Of a stretch of 64,000 nt of DNA, positions 19,764-27,688 are shown one piece after another (the first letter of the stretch is position 1; each line of letters begins with the position of its first letter). The translations under genes were made by a program, and so were the position numbers. Origin of the DNA: Pleomorphomonas koreensis DSM 23070 (GTDB taxonomy: Bacteria; Pseudomonadota; Alphaproteobacteria; Rhizobiales; Pleomorphomonadaceae); contig NZ_AULH01000010.1 of assembly GCF_000425185.1 (NCBI RefSeq), forward strand, positions 124,001 through 188,000, written 5' to 3'. The notes beneath the pieces are model-generated. The model worked only from the letters and a program-made list of their open reading frames with translations, was not told where the DNA came from and did not search any database.

Positions 19764-19880
19764 ATGTTTTCCCTCTTCCGCCGTCGCTTCAACCGTGCCC
19801 AGCGTTATAGTTGGGTGTCGGCCGTCGACGTGAGCAATCCCCATGTCGTCGCCGCCGTGCTGACCTTCTGGGGGCGTTAG
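19764..19880 (+). CDS. Candidate small protein, 38 aa
   Basis: I do not recognise this ORF. It begins at an ATG with AAGAAGG 6 nt upstream, a good ribosome-binding site. It ends 58 bp before a strong terminator hairpin. The N terminus is basic and aromatic (MFSLFRRRFNRAQRYSW) and the C-terminal half is hydrophobic (HVVAAVLTFWGR). The 160 bp upstream are AT-rich compared with neighbours, with a TATAGC hexamer at 19699-19704. It could be a small membrane-associated protein or a leader peptide. Coding status needs transcript or ribosome-profiling data. Confidence 0.5.
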   Translation: MFSLFRRRFNRAQRYSWVSAVDVSNPHVVAAVLTFWGR

Positions 19881-19938
19881 TCCGGCTTGGACGCGCAACG
19901 GTTCGAGGCGTGAACCAACTTCGCGAGCATACCATTTG

Positions 19939-19970
19939 GGGCGGATCGCCGGGCGGCGGTCCGCCCTTTC
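19939..19970 (+). terminator. Terminator after the 38-codon ORF
   Basis: A 7-bp stem pairs GGGCGGA (19939-19945) with TCCGCCC (19960-19966), with a GC-rich loop that can extend the pairing, followed by TTTCC. It lies before the phosphoesterase gene and fits termination of a short transcript from about 19710. Confidence 0.6.
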
Positions 19971-20043
19971 CGTTGGCGGCCGGAGCATGCATTGACCGGT
20001 CGGGCGGCTTTACCGATGGCCGGGCATCGGCTACCCAAGGGGC

Positions 20044-20943
20044 ATGTTCCGTCTGATCCACATCTCCGACCTGCATCTCGGTCCGCTGCCGCCGGCGCGG
20101 GTTCGCGAACTCGCCTCCAAGCGCATCATCGGCTACGTCAACTGGCGGCGCAACCGTGGAAGACGCCTTGGCGAGGGCGTGGAGGCGGCGCTGTTGGCGG
20201 CGATCGCCGCCGAGCGGCCCGACCATATCGCGGTGACCGGCGACCTCGTCAACATCGCGCTGGCCGCCGAATATGTCGCCGCCCGCACCTTCCTCGGTTT
20301 GCTCGGCCCTGAGGACAAGGTGAGCGCGGTGCCCGGCAACCACGATGCCTACGTGCCCGGCGCCGCCCGCCGGGCGCGCGATGCCTGGGCGGCCTACATG
20401 ACCGCCGATGCCGGCGAGGCGGATGGCTGGCCCTACGTGCGGCGGCGTGGCGAGGTGGCCATCGTCGGCGCCTCGTCGGCGGTCGCCTCCGGGCCGTTCA
20501 TGGCGACGGGCAGTTTCTCCGAGGAGCAGGCCGGCCGGCTCTCGTCGGCGCTCGACGCGCTCGGCCGGGCCGGTCTCTGCCGGGTGGTGCTGATCCACCA
20601 TCCGCCGGTCAAGGGCGCGACGGCCTGGCACAAGCGCCTCTCCGGCGCCTCGCGCTTCCGCGAGGTGATCGCCCGCCACGGCGCCGAACTGATCCTGCAC
20701 GGCCATACCCATCAGCCGACCCGGCTGGCCATTGCCGGCCCGCGCGGCGAGGTGCCGGTGTTCGGCGTGCCGGCGGCGACGCAGCGGCCGGGCGGCAGCC
20801 ATCCGGCCGCCGGCTTCAACCTGTTCGACATCGAGCGGGCGAATGACGGCTTCCGCATCGGCCATCGGCTGATGCAGGTGACGGCCGACGCCGGCGCCTT
20901 CGTGGAGACGCGCGGCGAGGAAATGGTTATCCCGGCACCATGA
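20044..20943 (+). CDS. Calcineurin-type metallophosphoesterase
   Basis: This 299-aa cytosolic phosphoesterase has the complete set of metal-binding motifs in order: HISDLHLG (about 6-13), VTGDLVN, VPGNHDAY, LIHHPPV and LHGHTH. The arrangement resembles CpdA-like cyclic nucleotide phosphodiesterases and related enzymes, but a preference for cAMP cannot be assigned. It starts at 20044, after the terminator of the 38-codon ORF. Its 3' end overlaps the convergent gene by 17 bp. Confidence 0.88.
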   Translation: MFRLIHISDLHLGPLPPARVRELASKRIIGYVNWRRNRGRRLGEGVEAALLAAIAAERPDHIAVTGDLVNIALAAEYVAARTFLGLLGPEDKVSAVPGNHDAYVPGAARRARDAWAAYMTADAGEADGWPYVRRRGEVAIVGASSAVASGPFMATGSFSEEQAGRLSSALDALGRAGLCRVVLIHHPPVKGATAWHKRLSGASRFREVIARHGAELILHGHTHQPTRLAIAGPRGEVPVFGVPAATQRPGGSHPAAGFNLFDIERANDGFRIGHRLMQVTADAGAFVETRGEEMVIPAP

Positions 20944-21541
20944 ACCAGGCATAGGCGACAAGCCCGAGCGCGCCGACGGCAAATCCCATCAGGAAGACGA
21001 TCAGCGCCCAGACGACGGCCGATGAGCGGCCGCCGGCCGGCTGGTCGTCCGGAACGGCGTCGGAGGGCGGCTCGCGGCGCTCCAGGGCGGCGGCGCGCAG
21101 CTTTTCCACCAGTGCGTCGCTTTCGAGCGCCCGCTCACGCTCCACCACCCGCTCGGCGATGTAGTCGGTGACCGCGTCGGCGGCGGCGTCGAGGTCGGCG
21201 CTCTCGTGCAGCGTCAGGCGGCCGAGCCGGGTGTCCTTCAAGAAGCGGTAGGAGCGACGGTCGCGGGCCATCACCACGTGCGTGGTCGGATCGATCCACA
21301 GGCGCGGCGGCGTCGAGCCGGCCACCTCGCAGATGAAATAGGCATCGTCCTCCGGCAGCTCGGCGAACACGCCGTTGAGTTCCTCGGCCAGCAGCATCAG
21401 CCGCGCGCGGTCACTCTCGTGCAGGTCGGCATAGGCGTCGGCCCGCTCGCTCTCGGCGATGCGCACGCGGCGTACGGCGTCGGACAGACGCCGGACCTTG
21501 CCCTCGCCGTTTCTGTTGTCGCCTGCCTCGCTGCCCGTCAT
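20927..21541 (-). CDS. Hypothetical tail-anchored protein, 204 aa
   Basis: I do not recognise the family by name. The protein has no signal peptide. Its first 165 residues are highly charged, with a helical N terminus and a compact central part (YFICEVAGSTPPRLWIDP...). A Pro/Asp linker follows, and one hydrophobic helix at about 176-200 ends four residues from the C terminus. This is the layout of a tail-anchored membrane protein with its main domain in the cytosol. The gene is monocistronic and overlaps the convergent phosphoesterase gene by 17 bp at the 3' ends. Confidence 0.75.
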   Translation of the reverse strand: MTGSEAGDNRNGEGKVRRLSDAVRRVRIAESERADAYADLHESDRARLMLLAEELNGVFAELPEDDAYFICEVAGSTPPRLWIDPTTHVVMARDRRSYRFLKDTRLGRLTLHESADLDAAADAVTDYIAERVVERERALESDALVEKLRAAALERREPPSDAVPDDQPAGGRSSAVVWALIVFLMGFAVGALGLVAYAWFMVPG

Positions 21542-21739
21542 GGCCCATCCTGTCTACGCTGCCGTCCGCCAGAGGCGGATCTTGAGAAAACATACACGCG
21601 TGGCGGAATTAGGACCAGCTTAACCATTTGCCGGCCGCTGCAAGAAGGGCTTGCCGTCAGGACGCCGGTGGTGTTTGAAGTCGGGGACGATAGCCGTCGG
21701 CGCCGCCCCCCCGCGGGACCGGCCGGCGGGGAGGAAGCC

Positions 21740-21976
21740 ATGAAGCCCGTTTTCATCCAGTTGCAGTGCGCGCCCGGCCGGACCTACGCGGTGGCCGACG
21801 CCATCTACGCCCTCGAGATCGCCTCCGAGCTTTATTCGACGTCGGGCGAATACGACCTGCTGATGAAGGTCTACATCGAGTCCACGGAGGATATCGGCAA
21901 GTTCATCAACGAGAAGATCTCGTCGATCCCCGGCATCGTGCGGACGCTGACGACGCTGACCTTCCGGGCCTTCTGA
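21740..21976 (+). CDS. Stand-alone Lrp/AsnC effector-binding (RAM) domain protein
   Basis: This 78-aa protein is only the ligand-binding and oligomerising domain of the Lrp/AsnC family (GEYDLLMKVY ... SIPGIVRTLTTLTF), with no DNA-binding helix-turn-helix. GGGGAGGA directly before the ATG at 21740 fixes the start, so the HTH is truly absent and not missed. Such lone RAM proteins are known in bacteria. They may bind amino acids or form mixed oligomers with full Lrp proteins. It is monocistronic between two minus-strand genes. Confidence 0.88.
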   Translation: MKPVFIQLQCAPGRTYAVADAIYALEIASELYSTSGEYDLLMKVYIESTEDIGKFINEKISSIPGIVRTLTTLTFRAF

Positions 21977-22007
21977 GCGGCCCGTCTGTCCGGGCCTACG
22001 GACGGCG

Positions 22008-22772
22008 TCAACTGCTGCTTTCGAGCGCCAGGCGCGTGGCGCCGACGATCGGGCCGGGCAGGCCGTCCTTCTTCTTCTGCACGATGACGGCAAGGCCGGC
22101 GGTGCCCTCGGGCGCCACGTCGGCGAGCGGCAGCTCCAGCGTCATCGCCGCGCCCGACCACAGGCCGACCACCTGCAGGTGGTCGACAACGTTGGTGTAG
22201 GTCAGCGAGCCGCCGCGGTTCTCGCCGGCGGCGATCTCCACCGTGCGCGGCGGCAGATAGGCGGCGATCCATACCGACGCCTCGTCGGCGCCTTGCCGGG
22301 CCGGCAGATCGATGATGACGCGGCCGTGGTCGATGCGGGCGCTGACGGCAAGGTCGGGCGACTCGCCGTTGTCGCGCATCACGTCGAGGGACGCGCGGAT
22401 CTCGTCCTCGCGACTGCCGATCACCGCGCTGCGGCCGTTCAGCACCGCCTGCGGCGTGAACACGGCGTGGTCGGCGCGCGCCTTGGCGTAGTCGCGCTGG
22501 CGTCGGGTGAATTCCGACTTGGCGTAGGTATCGCGCCAGCCGAGGTAGTCCCAGTAGTCGACGGAGAAGGTAAGGGCGACGGTGTCGGGATCCTTGGCGA
22601 GGCGGGCCAGCACCCGGTCGGCCGGCGGGCAGGCGGAGCAGCCCTGGCTGGTGAACAGCTCGACGACGTCGGCCGCCTTGGCGTTGCTGATCGCTAATGC
22701 GACGCAGCACGACGCCATACCGAGAGCAAACCCGCTCAACGTCCCCCGCCGCGATACCGTATCAAAGGGCAT
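22008..22772 (-). CDS. DUF1223 secreted thioredoxin-like protein
   Basis: This 254-aa protein has an N-terminal signal sequence (ending near SNAKA-A, residue 33) and the DUF1223 hallmark VELFTSQGCSACPPAD at about 37-52, where CSAC forms a thioredoxin-like CxxC. YWDYLGWRD and FTPQAVLNG follow. It should act in the periplasm. A redox role is inferred from the CxxC and the thioredoxin-like fold of the family, with no known substrate. A 21-bp palindrome lies about 70 bp upstream of its start. Confidence 0.85.
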   Translation of the reverse strand: MPFDTVSRRGTLSGFALGMASCCVALAISNAKAADVVELFTSQGCSACPPADRVLARLAKDPDTVALTFSVDYWDYLGWRDTYAKSEFTRRQRDYAKARADHAVFTPQAVLNGRSAVIGSREDEIRASLDVMRDNGESPDLAVSARIDHGRVIIDLPARQGADEASVWIAAYLPPRTVEIAAGENRGGSLTYTNVVDHLQVVGLWSGAAMTLELPLADVAPEGTAGLAVIVQKKKDGLPGPIVGATRLALESSS

Positions 22773-22840
22773 TATCTTCGCCTCTGCTCTTTTCCTCTAG
22801 GAAATACGACGGCGGCAGATGACGTTCCACTCACGAGTGT

Positions 22841-22861
22841 TTGACCGAACCGAACGGTCAA
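22841..22861. promoter_or_regulatory. Operator-like palindrome upstream of the DUF1223 gene
   Basis: TTGACCG (22841-22847) and CGGTCAA (22855-22861) form an exact 7-bp inverted repeat with a 7-bp spacer. It lies between the Rid gene stop and the DUF1223 start. The shape resembles TetR-type operators. It lacks a T-run, so a terminator is less likely. No regulator gene is adjacent. Confidence 0.45.
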
Positions 22862-22894
22862 CGAAGGCGTGCGGCGGTTGATCTCCGGATGAAC

Positions 22895-23284
22895 TCACGG
22901 ATCGGGCGGCGCGCGAAAGGCGGTGGTCTCGATTTCCACCTTCATCTCCGGGCGGATCAGGCCGGCGACGATCATGGTGGCGGCCGGCCGGATGTCGGCG
23001 AACCAGCGGCCGACCACCGCGAACACCGGGTCGGCATGGGCGGCGTCGGTGACGATGTAGCGGACGCGCACCACGTCGGCGAGCGAGAAGCCGGCCTCGC
23101 CGAGCGCCCTGGCGATGGTCGCCATGGCGTTCTCCGCCTGGGCGGCGACGTCGTCCGGCATGGTCATCGCCGCATAGTCGTAGCCGGTGGTGCCGGAGAC
23201 GAAGCACCAGGGGCCGTCGCTGACGGCGCGGGAATAGCCGGCGGCCTTCTCGAAGGGCGAGCCGGTGGAGACGAGCTGGCGCAT
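22895..23284 (-). CDS. Rid (YjgF/YER057c/UK114) family protein
   Basis: This 129-aa protein has the Rid fold pattern: WCFVSGTTGYDY, a central AENAMATIARALGEAG helix, VVRVRYIVTD, and a C-terminal VEIETTAF strand. RidA proper hydrolyses 2-aminoacrylate using an Arg in the strand before VEI(E). In this protein the matching stretch reads RPAATMIVAG with Ala in that place, so it probably belongs to a Rid subgroup without imine deaminase activity. The role is unknown. It lies downstream of leuD, but the terminator at 23302-23326 separates them. Confidence 0.82.
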   Translation of the reverse strand: MRQLVSTGSPFEKAAGYSRAVSDGPWCFVSGTTGYDYAAMTMPDDVAAQAENAMATIARALGEAGFSLADVVRVRYIVTDAAHADPVFAVVGRWFADIRPAATMIVAGLIRPEMKVEIETTAFRAPPDP

Positions 23285-23301
23285 CGGCGTGCCTCTGATT
23301 A

Positions 23302-23326
23302 CGAAAACGCCCTCCGGAGAGGGCGT
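23302..23326 (-). terminator. Rho-independent terminator after leuD
   Basis: An 8-bp perfect stem pairs 23307-23314 with 23319-23326, with a 4-nt loop. On the minus strand it is followed by TTTTCG. It lies directly after the leuD stop. Confidence 0.8.
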
Positions 23327-23341
23327 CTTCTGGGAGCGATA

Positions 23342-23947
23342 TCAGGCCCAGGGATGGGTGACGGCGTTGTTCTTCTCGAAGGTGGCGATTTCCGACGCCT
23401 TCTCCAGCGTCAGGCCGATGTCGTCGAGGCCGTTCAGCAGGCAATGCTTCTTGAACGGGTCGATGTCGAAGGCCACCGCGCCGCCATCCGGGCCCTTGAT
23501 CACCTGGTTTTCAAGATCGACGGTCAGCGTGGCGTTGGCGCCGCGCTCGGCGTCGTCCATCAGCTTCTTGAGGTCGTCGGGCGAGACGACGATCGGCAGG
23601 ATGCCGTTCTTGAAGCAGTTGTTGTAGAAGATGTCGGCGAAGCTGGTGGAGATGACGCAGCGGATGCCGAAATCCAGGAGCGCCCAGGGGGCATGCTCGC
23701 GCGACGAACCGCAGCCGAAGTTGTCGCCGGCCACCAGAATCTCCGCCTTGCGGTAGGCCGGCCTGTTCAGCACGAAGTCGGGGTTCTCCGAGCCGTCCTC
23801 CCGATAGCGCATCTCCGAGAACAGGCCCTTGCCGAGACCGGTGCGCTTGATGGTCTTCAGGTACTGCTTGGGGATGATCATGTCGGTATCGATATTGAGG
23901 ATCGGCAGCGGTGCCGCGATACCGGTGAGCACGTCGAATTTCTGCAT
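23342..23947 (-). CDS. leuD: 3-isopropylmalate dehydratase small subunit
   Basis: This is the 201-aa small (swivel) subunit of isopropylmalate isomerase, which pairs with LeuC to convert 2- to 3-isopropylmalate in leucine synthesis. Typical segments are [28 protein letters not shown] and [21 protein letters not shown] lies 7 nt before the ATG at 23947. It follows argC by 20 bp on the same strand, so the two are very likely co-transcribed. leuC is not in the window. A terminator follows the stop. Confidence 0.96.
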   Translation of the reverse strand: MQKFDVLTGIAAPLPILNIDTDMIIPKQYLKTIKRTGLGKGLFSEMRYREDGSENPDFVLNRPAYRKAEILVAGDNFGCGSSREHAPWALLDFGIRCVISTSFADIFYNNCFKNGILPIVVSPDDLKKLMDDAERGANATLTVDLENQVIKGPDGGAVAFDIDPFKKHCLLNGLDDIGLTLEKASEIATFEKNNAVTHPWA

Positions 23948-23967
23948 GATCGGTCCTTCCCGAAGCA

Positions 23968-24918
23968 TCAGGCCGGGACGAGGCCGGCGGCGGCCGGCCG
24001 TCCCAGCATCAGGTTGAGGTTCTGCACGGCGGCGCCGGAGGCGCCCTTGCCGAGATTGTCGTAGAGGGCGACGATCAGCGCTTCCTCGCCGGCGGCGTCG
24101 GCGAAGACGTGAAGGCGCAACTCGTTGGTGCCGTTCAGCGCCCGCGGATCGAGGCCGGTCAACCGCTCGACCGGCTCGAAGGGCATTACCTTGACGAAGG
24201 TCTCGCCGGCGTAGCGGTCGGCGAGCAGATCGTGGATCGCCTTGGCCGTCAGGCCGGGTGCCACGGCCCACAGGCGCAGCGGCACGAAGGCCAGCATGCC
24301 CTGGGCGAAATCGCCGACCGCCGGCTGAAACTGCGGCGGCCGCCCGAGGCCGGTGTAAACGGCCATCTCCGGCAGGTGCTTGTGCTTGAAGGTGAGGCCG
24401 TAGGGCAGGAACGGCGACGGGTCGGCGGCGCTCTGGTAGTCCTCGACCATCTTGCGGCCGCCGCCCGAATAGCCGGAGACGCCGTTGTAGGTGAGCGGCG
24501 CGTCGGCCGGCAGCAGGCCGGCCTCGACCAGCGGCCGGACGGCGGCGATCAGCCCCTGCGGCCAGCAGCCGGGGTTGGCAACGCGCTTGGAGCCGGCGAT
24601 CGCCTCGGCTTGGCCGGCCGCCATTTCGGCAAAGCCGTAGGTCCAGCCGGGGGCGACGCGATGGGCGGTGGAGGCGTCGATCACCGCCGTGCGATCGTTG
24701 TCGATCAGGCCGACCGACTCCTTTGCCGCCTCGTCCGGCAGGCAGAGGATGGCGACGTCGGCGGCGTTGAGCAGGCGCTTGCGCTCGCCCAGATCCTTGC
24801 GCTTGTCCGGATCGATGATCAGCAGCTCGATGTCGTCGCGGGCGGCGAGGCGGTCGCGGATTTGCAGGCCGGTAGTGCCTGCCTCGCCATCGATGTAGAT
24901 CTTCGCCCGCGTCGTCAT
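23968..24918 (-). CDS. argC: N-acetyl-gamma-glutamyl-phosphate reductase (type 2)
   Basis: It reduces N-acetylglutamyl phosphate with NADPH in arginine synthesis. The 316-aa length and the N terminus ([19 protein letters not shown]) mark the shorter type 2 ArgC. The catalytic Cys is in ANPGCWPQG, and YSGGGRKM and FKHKHLPEM are family blocks. I chose the ATG at 24918, which starts right before the Rossmann strand. An ATG 39 bp upstream is possible. It heads an argC-leuD pair. argJ and argG lie elsewhere in the window as separate units. Confidence 0.95.
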   Translation of the reverse strand: MTTRAKIYIDGEAGTTGLQIRDRLAARDDIELLIIDPDKRKDLGERKRLLNAADVAILCLPDEAAKESVGLIDNDRTAVIDASTAHRVAPGWTYGFAEMAAGQAEAIAGSKRVANPGCWPQGLIAAVRPLVEAGLLPADAPLTYNGVSGYSGGGRKMVEDYQSAADPSPFLPYGLTFKHKHLPEMAVYTGLGRPPQFQPAVGDFAQGMLAFVPLRLWAVAPGLTAKAIHDLLADRYAGETFVKVMPFEPVERLTGLDPRALNGTNELRLHVFADAAGEEALIVALYDNLGKGASGAAVQNLNLMLGRPAAAGLVPA

Positions 24919-25055
24919 GGTCGTCGCCCGAGAAATGGCCGGCCGGGACCGGCGCATGAAGGAAAGTCCGCCGCGGCGGGGCGCCGGGCGGAGTGCCGAG
25001 AGGCTTTACCATCATCGGCCGCCGCTGTCATCTCGCCTTGAACGCCGGAGAGCCG

Positions 25056-25193
25056 TCAGAATGGCAGGAGGTAGGTGACGATCAGGTAGACGCAGAGGCC
25101 GGTCGCCAACACGATTCCCAGCGCCCGGGCGATCTTGCGCGCGAAGATGACGTCGGGATCCTCATTGTCGTTGGCGGGGTCGTCGAACTGCAT
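25056..25193 (-). CDS. Small single-pass membrane protein, 45 aa
   Basis: I do not recognise a named family. The protein has an acidic N terminus (MQFDDPANDNEDPD), a short amphipathic stretch, and one hydrophobic helix (about 25-43) reaching the C terminus. The start at 25193 has GGAG close upstream. A much longer in-frame extension to 25640 has composition unlike a protein and overlaps the thpR gene, so I use the short form. It is upstream of and co-oriented with argC, 137 bp away. Confidence 0.6.
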   Translation of the reverse strand: MQFDDPANDNEDPDVIFARKIARALGIVLATGLCVYLIVTYLLPF

Positions 25194-25536
25194 GGCTCCG
25201 GCCCGGTCGGAAGGCTCCGTGGTTCGTTGCTGGCCCCCGCATCCGCGCCACACGGATCTCAAGGCGCATGTCGGAGCCAGATGAACCACTGGCACTTCAT
25301 TGATTCTACGGGAGCTTCCGAATCCGGCACCCGATCCAGAGCCTGTCGACAGGCGGGATACAAATGTCAAATCCGCTCCACTTGCCTGTATATAATCGGC
25401 CGCACGGCCGGGCCAAGCGAACAAAAGGGCTTGCATCGGGGCTGGCCTTCGGTCGACCCTCGGAATACCCCTTCCGTCCGGTCCGGCGCGCCTTTCCGGA
25501 GTGCCGAGCCCGGACCTCAAAGCTGATGAGGTTGCC
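25194..25536. other. Intergenic region between divergent genes
   Basis: This 340-bp region holds divergent promoters for the small membrane protein and thpR. A TATAAT in ACTTGCCTGTATATAATCGG near 25393 is a candidate -10 for thpR. A matching -35 is weak. I see no further gene. Confidence 0.4.
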
Positions 25537-26076
25537 ATGGCCAGGCTGTTCACCGCCCTCGAGATTCCCGCCGCGGCCGGCTTCCATCTGTCGCTCCTGA
25601 AGGGCGGACTGCCCGGCGCCCGCTGGATCGATCCCGCCAACTACCATGTGACGCTGCGCTTCATCGGCGATATCGACGGCCGCACCGCTGACGAAGTGGC
25701 CGCCGCGCTCGACCGCGTCTACCGGCCGCCCTTCGCCCTGAGCCTCAGGGGGCTGCACTGCTTCGCCTCGGGCCGGGTGCCGCATTCGCTGGCCGTCAAG
25801 GTGGAGCCGACCGAGCAACTGATCGAATTGCAGGCCGAGCACGAGCGGATCATCCAGCGCCTCGGCCTGCCGGCAGAGGGGCGACGCTACATCCCGCACG
25901 TCACGCTGGCCCGCTTCCGGGGCACCACGTCGACCGACGTCGCCCGCTGGCTGTCCGAGCACGGCGATTTCGTCGGCCCGAGCTTCGCGGTCGATCGCTT
26001 CGTGCTCTATTCGTCGCGCGCCTCGGTGGGCGGCGGCCCCTACCTCGTCGAGGAAGCCTACCCGCTGGCGGCTTGA
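25537..26076 (+). CDS. thpR: RNA 2',3'-cyclic phosphodiesterase
   Basis: This 179-aa 2H-phosphoesterase opens 2',3'-cyclic phosphate RNA ends (ThpR/LigT family). Both catalytic HxTL motifs are visible: HVTLRFIGD at about residue 39 and HVTLARFRG at about 126. The N terminus RLFTALEIP is typical. The start at 25537 is supported by GAGG 5 nt upstream. The frame extends to 25501 without support. Its 3' end overlaps the convergent phosphatase gene by 19 bp. Confidence 0.92.
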   Translation: MARLFTALEIPAAAGFHLSLLKGGLPGARWIDPANYHVTLRFIGDIDGRTADEVAAALDRVYRPPFALSLRGLHCFASGRVPHSLAVKVEPTEQLIELQAEHERIIQRLGLPAEGRRYIPHVTLARFRGTTSTDVARWLSEHGDFVGPSFAVDRFVLYSSRASVGGGPYLVEEAYPLAA

Positions 26077-26531
26077 ACGAGTCGGTCGACGAAGGCGCCG
26101 GTGGCGCGATCGCAGAGGTCGAACACCGCGTCGAAGCCGCGGCCGTCGCCGTAATAGGGGTCGGGCACCTCGTTGGCCAGTCCGAGCGCTTCCTCAAGAC
26201 ACAGGCCGATGCGCGCCGTCGTACCGGCCGGAGCGAGGCGGCGGAGGTCGGCGACGTTCTGGCGGTCCATGCCGACGATCAGCTCGAAATCGGTGAAATC
26301 GGTTGGCCGCACCTTGCGGGCGCGCAGCGGCGTCAGGTCGACGCCGCGTTTCGCCGCGGCGGCGATGGCGCGCGGATCGGGCGGATCGCCGGCGTGCCAG
26401 CCGCCGATGCCGGCGCTGTCGACGCGGACGCGGCCGGTCAGGCCGGCGGCGGCAAGGTGATTGAGCATCAGCCCCTCGGCGGTGGGCGAACGGCAGATGT
26501 TGCCGAGACAGACGAACAGGATGGAGCGCAT
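26058..26531 (-). CDS. Low-molecular-weight protein tyrosine phosphatase
   Basis: This 157-aa cytosolic phosphatase has the CX5R P-loop CLGNICRSP at residues 8-16, with nucleophile Cys8 and Arg14, and the general-acid Asp in VPDPYYGDG. Relatives dephosphorylate tyrosine kinases of exopolysaccharide export or arsenate, but no kinase is adjacent here. The gene converges with thpR, overlapping by 19 bp, and diverges from a LysE exporter. Confidence 0.92.
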   Translation of the reverse strand: MRSILFVCLGNICRSPTAEGLMLNHLAAAGLTGRVRVDSAGIGGWHAGDPPDPRAIAAAAKRGVDLTPLRARKVRPTDFTDFELIVGMDRQNVADLRRLAPAGTTARIGLCLEEALGLANEVPDPYYGDGRGFDAVFDLCDRATGAFVDRLVQAASG

Positions 26532-26613
26532 GCGGCGGTTGTCGCCGAGGCGCGGCTTGCGGTCAAGCCGGTGGCGGCCGTAGTGTCGGGCGACCGCAAG
26601 GAGAGGCGCCGCA

Positions 26614-27246
26614 ATGGAGTTCCTGCCGACCGCCGGCCTGATCGCCGCCTATACGCTGGCCGTGCTGGCGCTCAACTTCACGCCGGGCCCCGACATGGCG
26701 ATGTTCGTCGGCACGGCGATCACCCGCGGCCGGCGAGCCGGCTTCGCCGCCTTCCTCGGCACCAGCTCGGGCATCCTCGTGCACACGCTGCTGGTCGTCT
26801 TCGGTCTCGCGGCGCTCATCGCCGCCTCGCCGCTTGTCTTCGATGCGCTGAAGGTGGCCGGTGCGCTCTATCTGCTCTATCTGGCGGTCGGCATCCTCCG
26901 CCACGGCAGCCGCTTCGCGCCGGAGGCGCCGGCGCCGGGCTCGCCGGTCCGGCTCTATCTCAAGGGCCTCGCCGTCAACGTGCTGAACCCCAAGGTGGCG
27001 CTGTTCTTCCTGACCTTCCTGCCGCAGTTCGTCGAGCCGGGCGACCCGGCCGCCCGCGGCAAGCTGCTGTTCCTCGGCGTCTGGTTCCTGGCGGTGTCGA
27101 CGCTGTCGATGACGCCGCTGATCCTCGGGGCGAGCGGCGTCGCCGCCTTCCTCAAGGCGCGGCCGAAGGCGATGCGGGTGATCGACTATGTGTTCGCCGG
27201 CGTGATGGGCGCCTTCGCGGTCAGGCTGGTCACGGCTCGTCTTTAG
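26614..27246 (+). CDS. LysE/RhtB family exporter
   Basis: This 210-aa inner-membrane exporter has six hydrophobic helices and the LysE/RhtB signature NFTPGPDMAMFVGTA near residue 21, with LNPKVALFFLTFLPQF in the middle. The family exports amino acids such as lysine, homoserine or threonine. The substrate cannot be assigned. The start at 26614 follows GGAGAGG. The last 17 bp overlap the convergent membrane protein gene. Confidence 0.9.
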   Translation: MEFLPTAGLIAAYTLAVLALNFTPGPDMAMFVGTAITRGRRAGFAAFLGTSSGILVHTLLVVFGLAALIAASPLVFDALKVAGALYLLYLAVGILRHGSRFAPEAPAPGSPVRLYLKGLAVNVLNPKVALFFLTFLPQFVEPGDPAARGKLLFLGVWFLAVSTLSMTPLILGASGVAAFLKARPKAMRVIDYVFAGVMGAFAVRLVTARL

Positions 27247-27688
27247 GGGTAGGCGGCTTGGTCAGGAAGACGCCGTCGACGCCGGCCATGCGGCCGGCCA
27301 CCAGCCAGTAGACGAAGCCGCCGATGAAGCCGGAGGCGATGAGGATGGCGATCTGGCGCGGCTCGCCGTCCAGCGGCCGCATCATCGGCGCGAGACCGAG
27401 GGCCGGCAGAAGGCCGAGGAGGCCGCCGGCCAGGATGTAGACGAGCGACGACCGCAGGCGGAACACCTCGGTGACCAGGATCAGCACCGCCCAGGGGGCG
27501 AGCGCCATGGCGCCGAGATAGCTCGCCGTGAAGGCGGCGCCGACGCCGAACTGGCCCCAGAACCACGAGGCGTCGGCGGGATTGGTCGGGCCGAGGCCGA
27601 CCGAGGCGGCCAGCATGAACACGGCAGCGGCGATCACCGCCAGGATGAAGCCGATCAGCGCGGCGAAGATGCGGCCGATCGCCCGCAT
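27230..27688 (-). CDS. Hypothetical four-helix membrane protein, 152 aa
   Basis: I do not recognise a named family. Four hydrophobic helices fill most of the protein (about 10-30, 50-70, 80-105 and 115-135), so it is an inner-membrane protein. A short charged tail (KPPTPKDEP) follows. Its ATG overlaps the rlmN stop (TGATG), so it is translated from the rlmN message. A functional link to rRNA methylation is not implied by the sequence. Confidence 0.75.
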   Translation of the reverse strand: MRAIGRIFAALIGFILAVIAAAVFMLAASVGLGPTNPADASWFWGQFGVGAAFTASYLGAMALAPWAVLILVTEVFRLRSSLVYILAGGLLGLLPALGLAPMMRPLDGEPRQIAILIASGFIGGFVYWLVAGRMAGVDGVFLTKPPTPKDEP

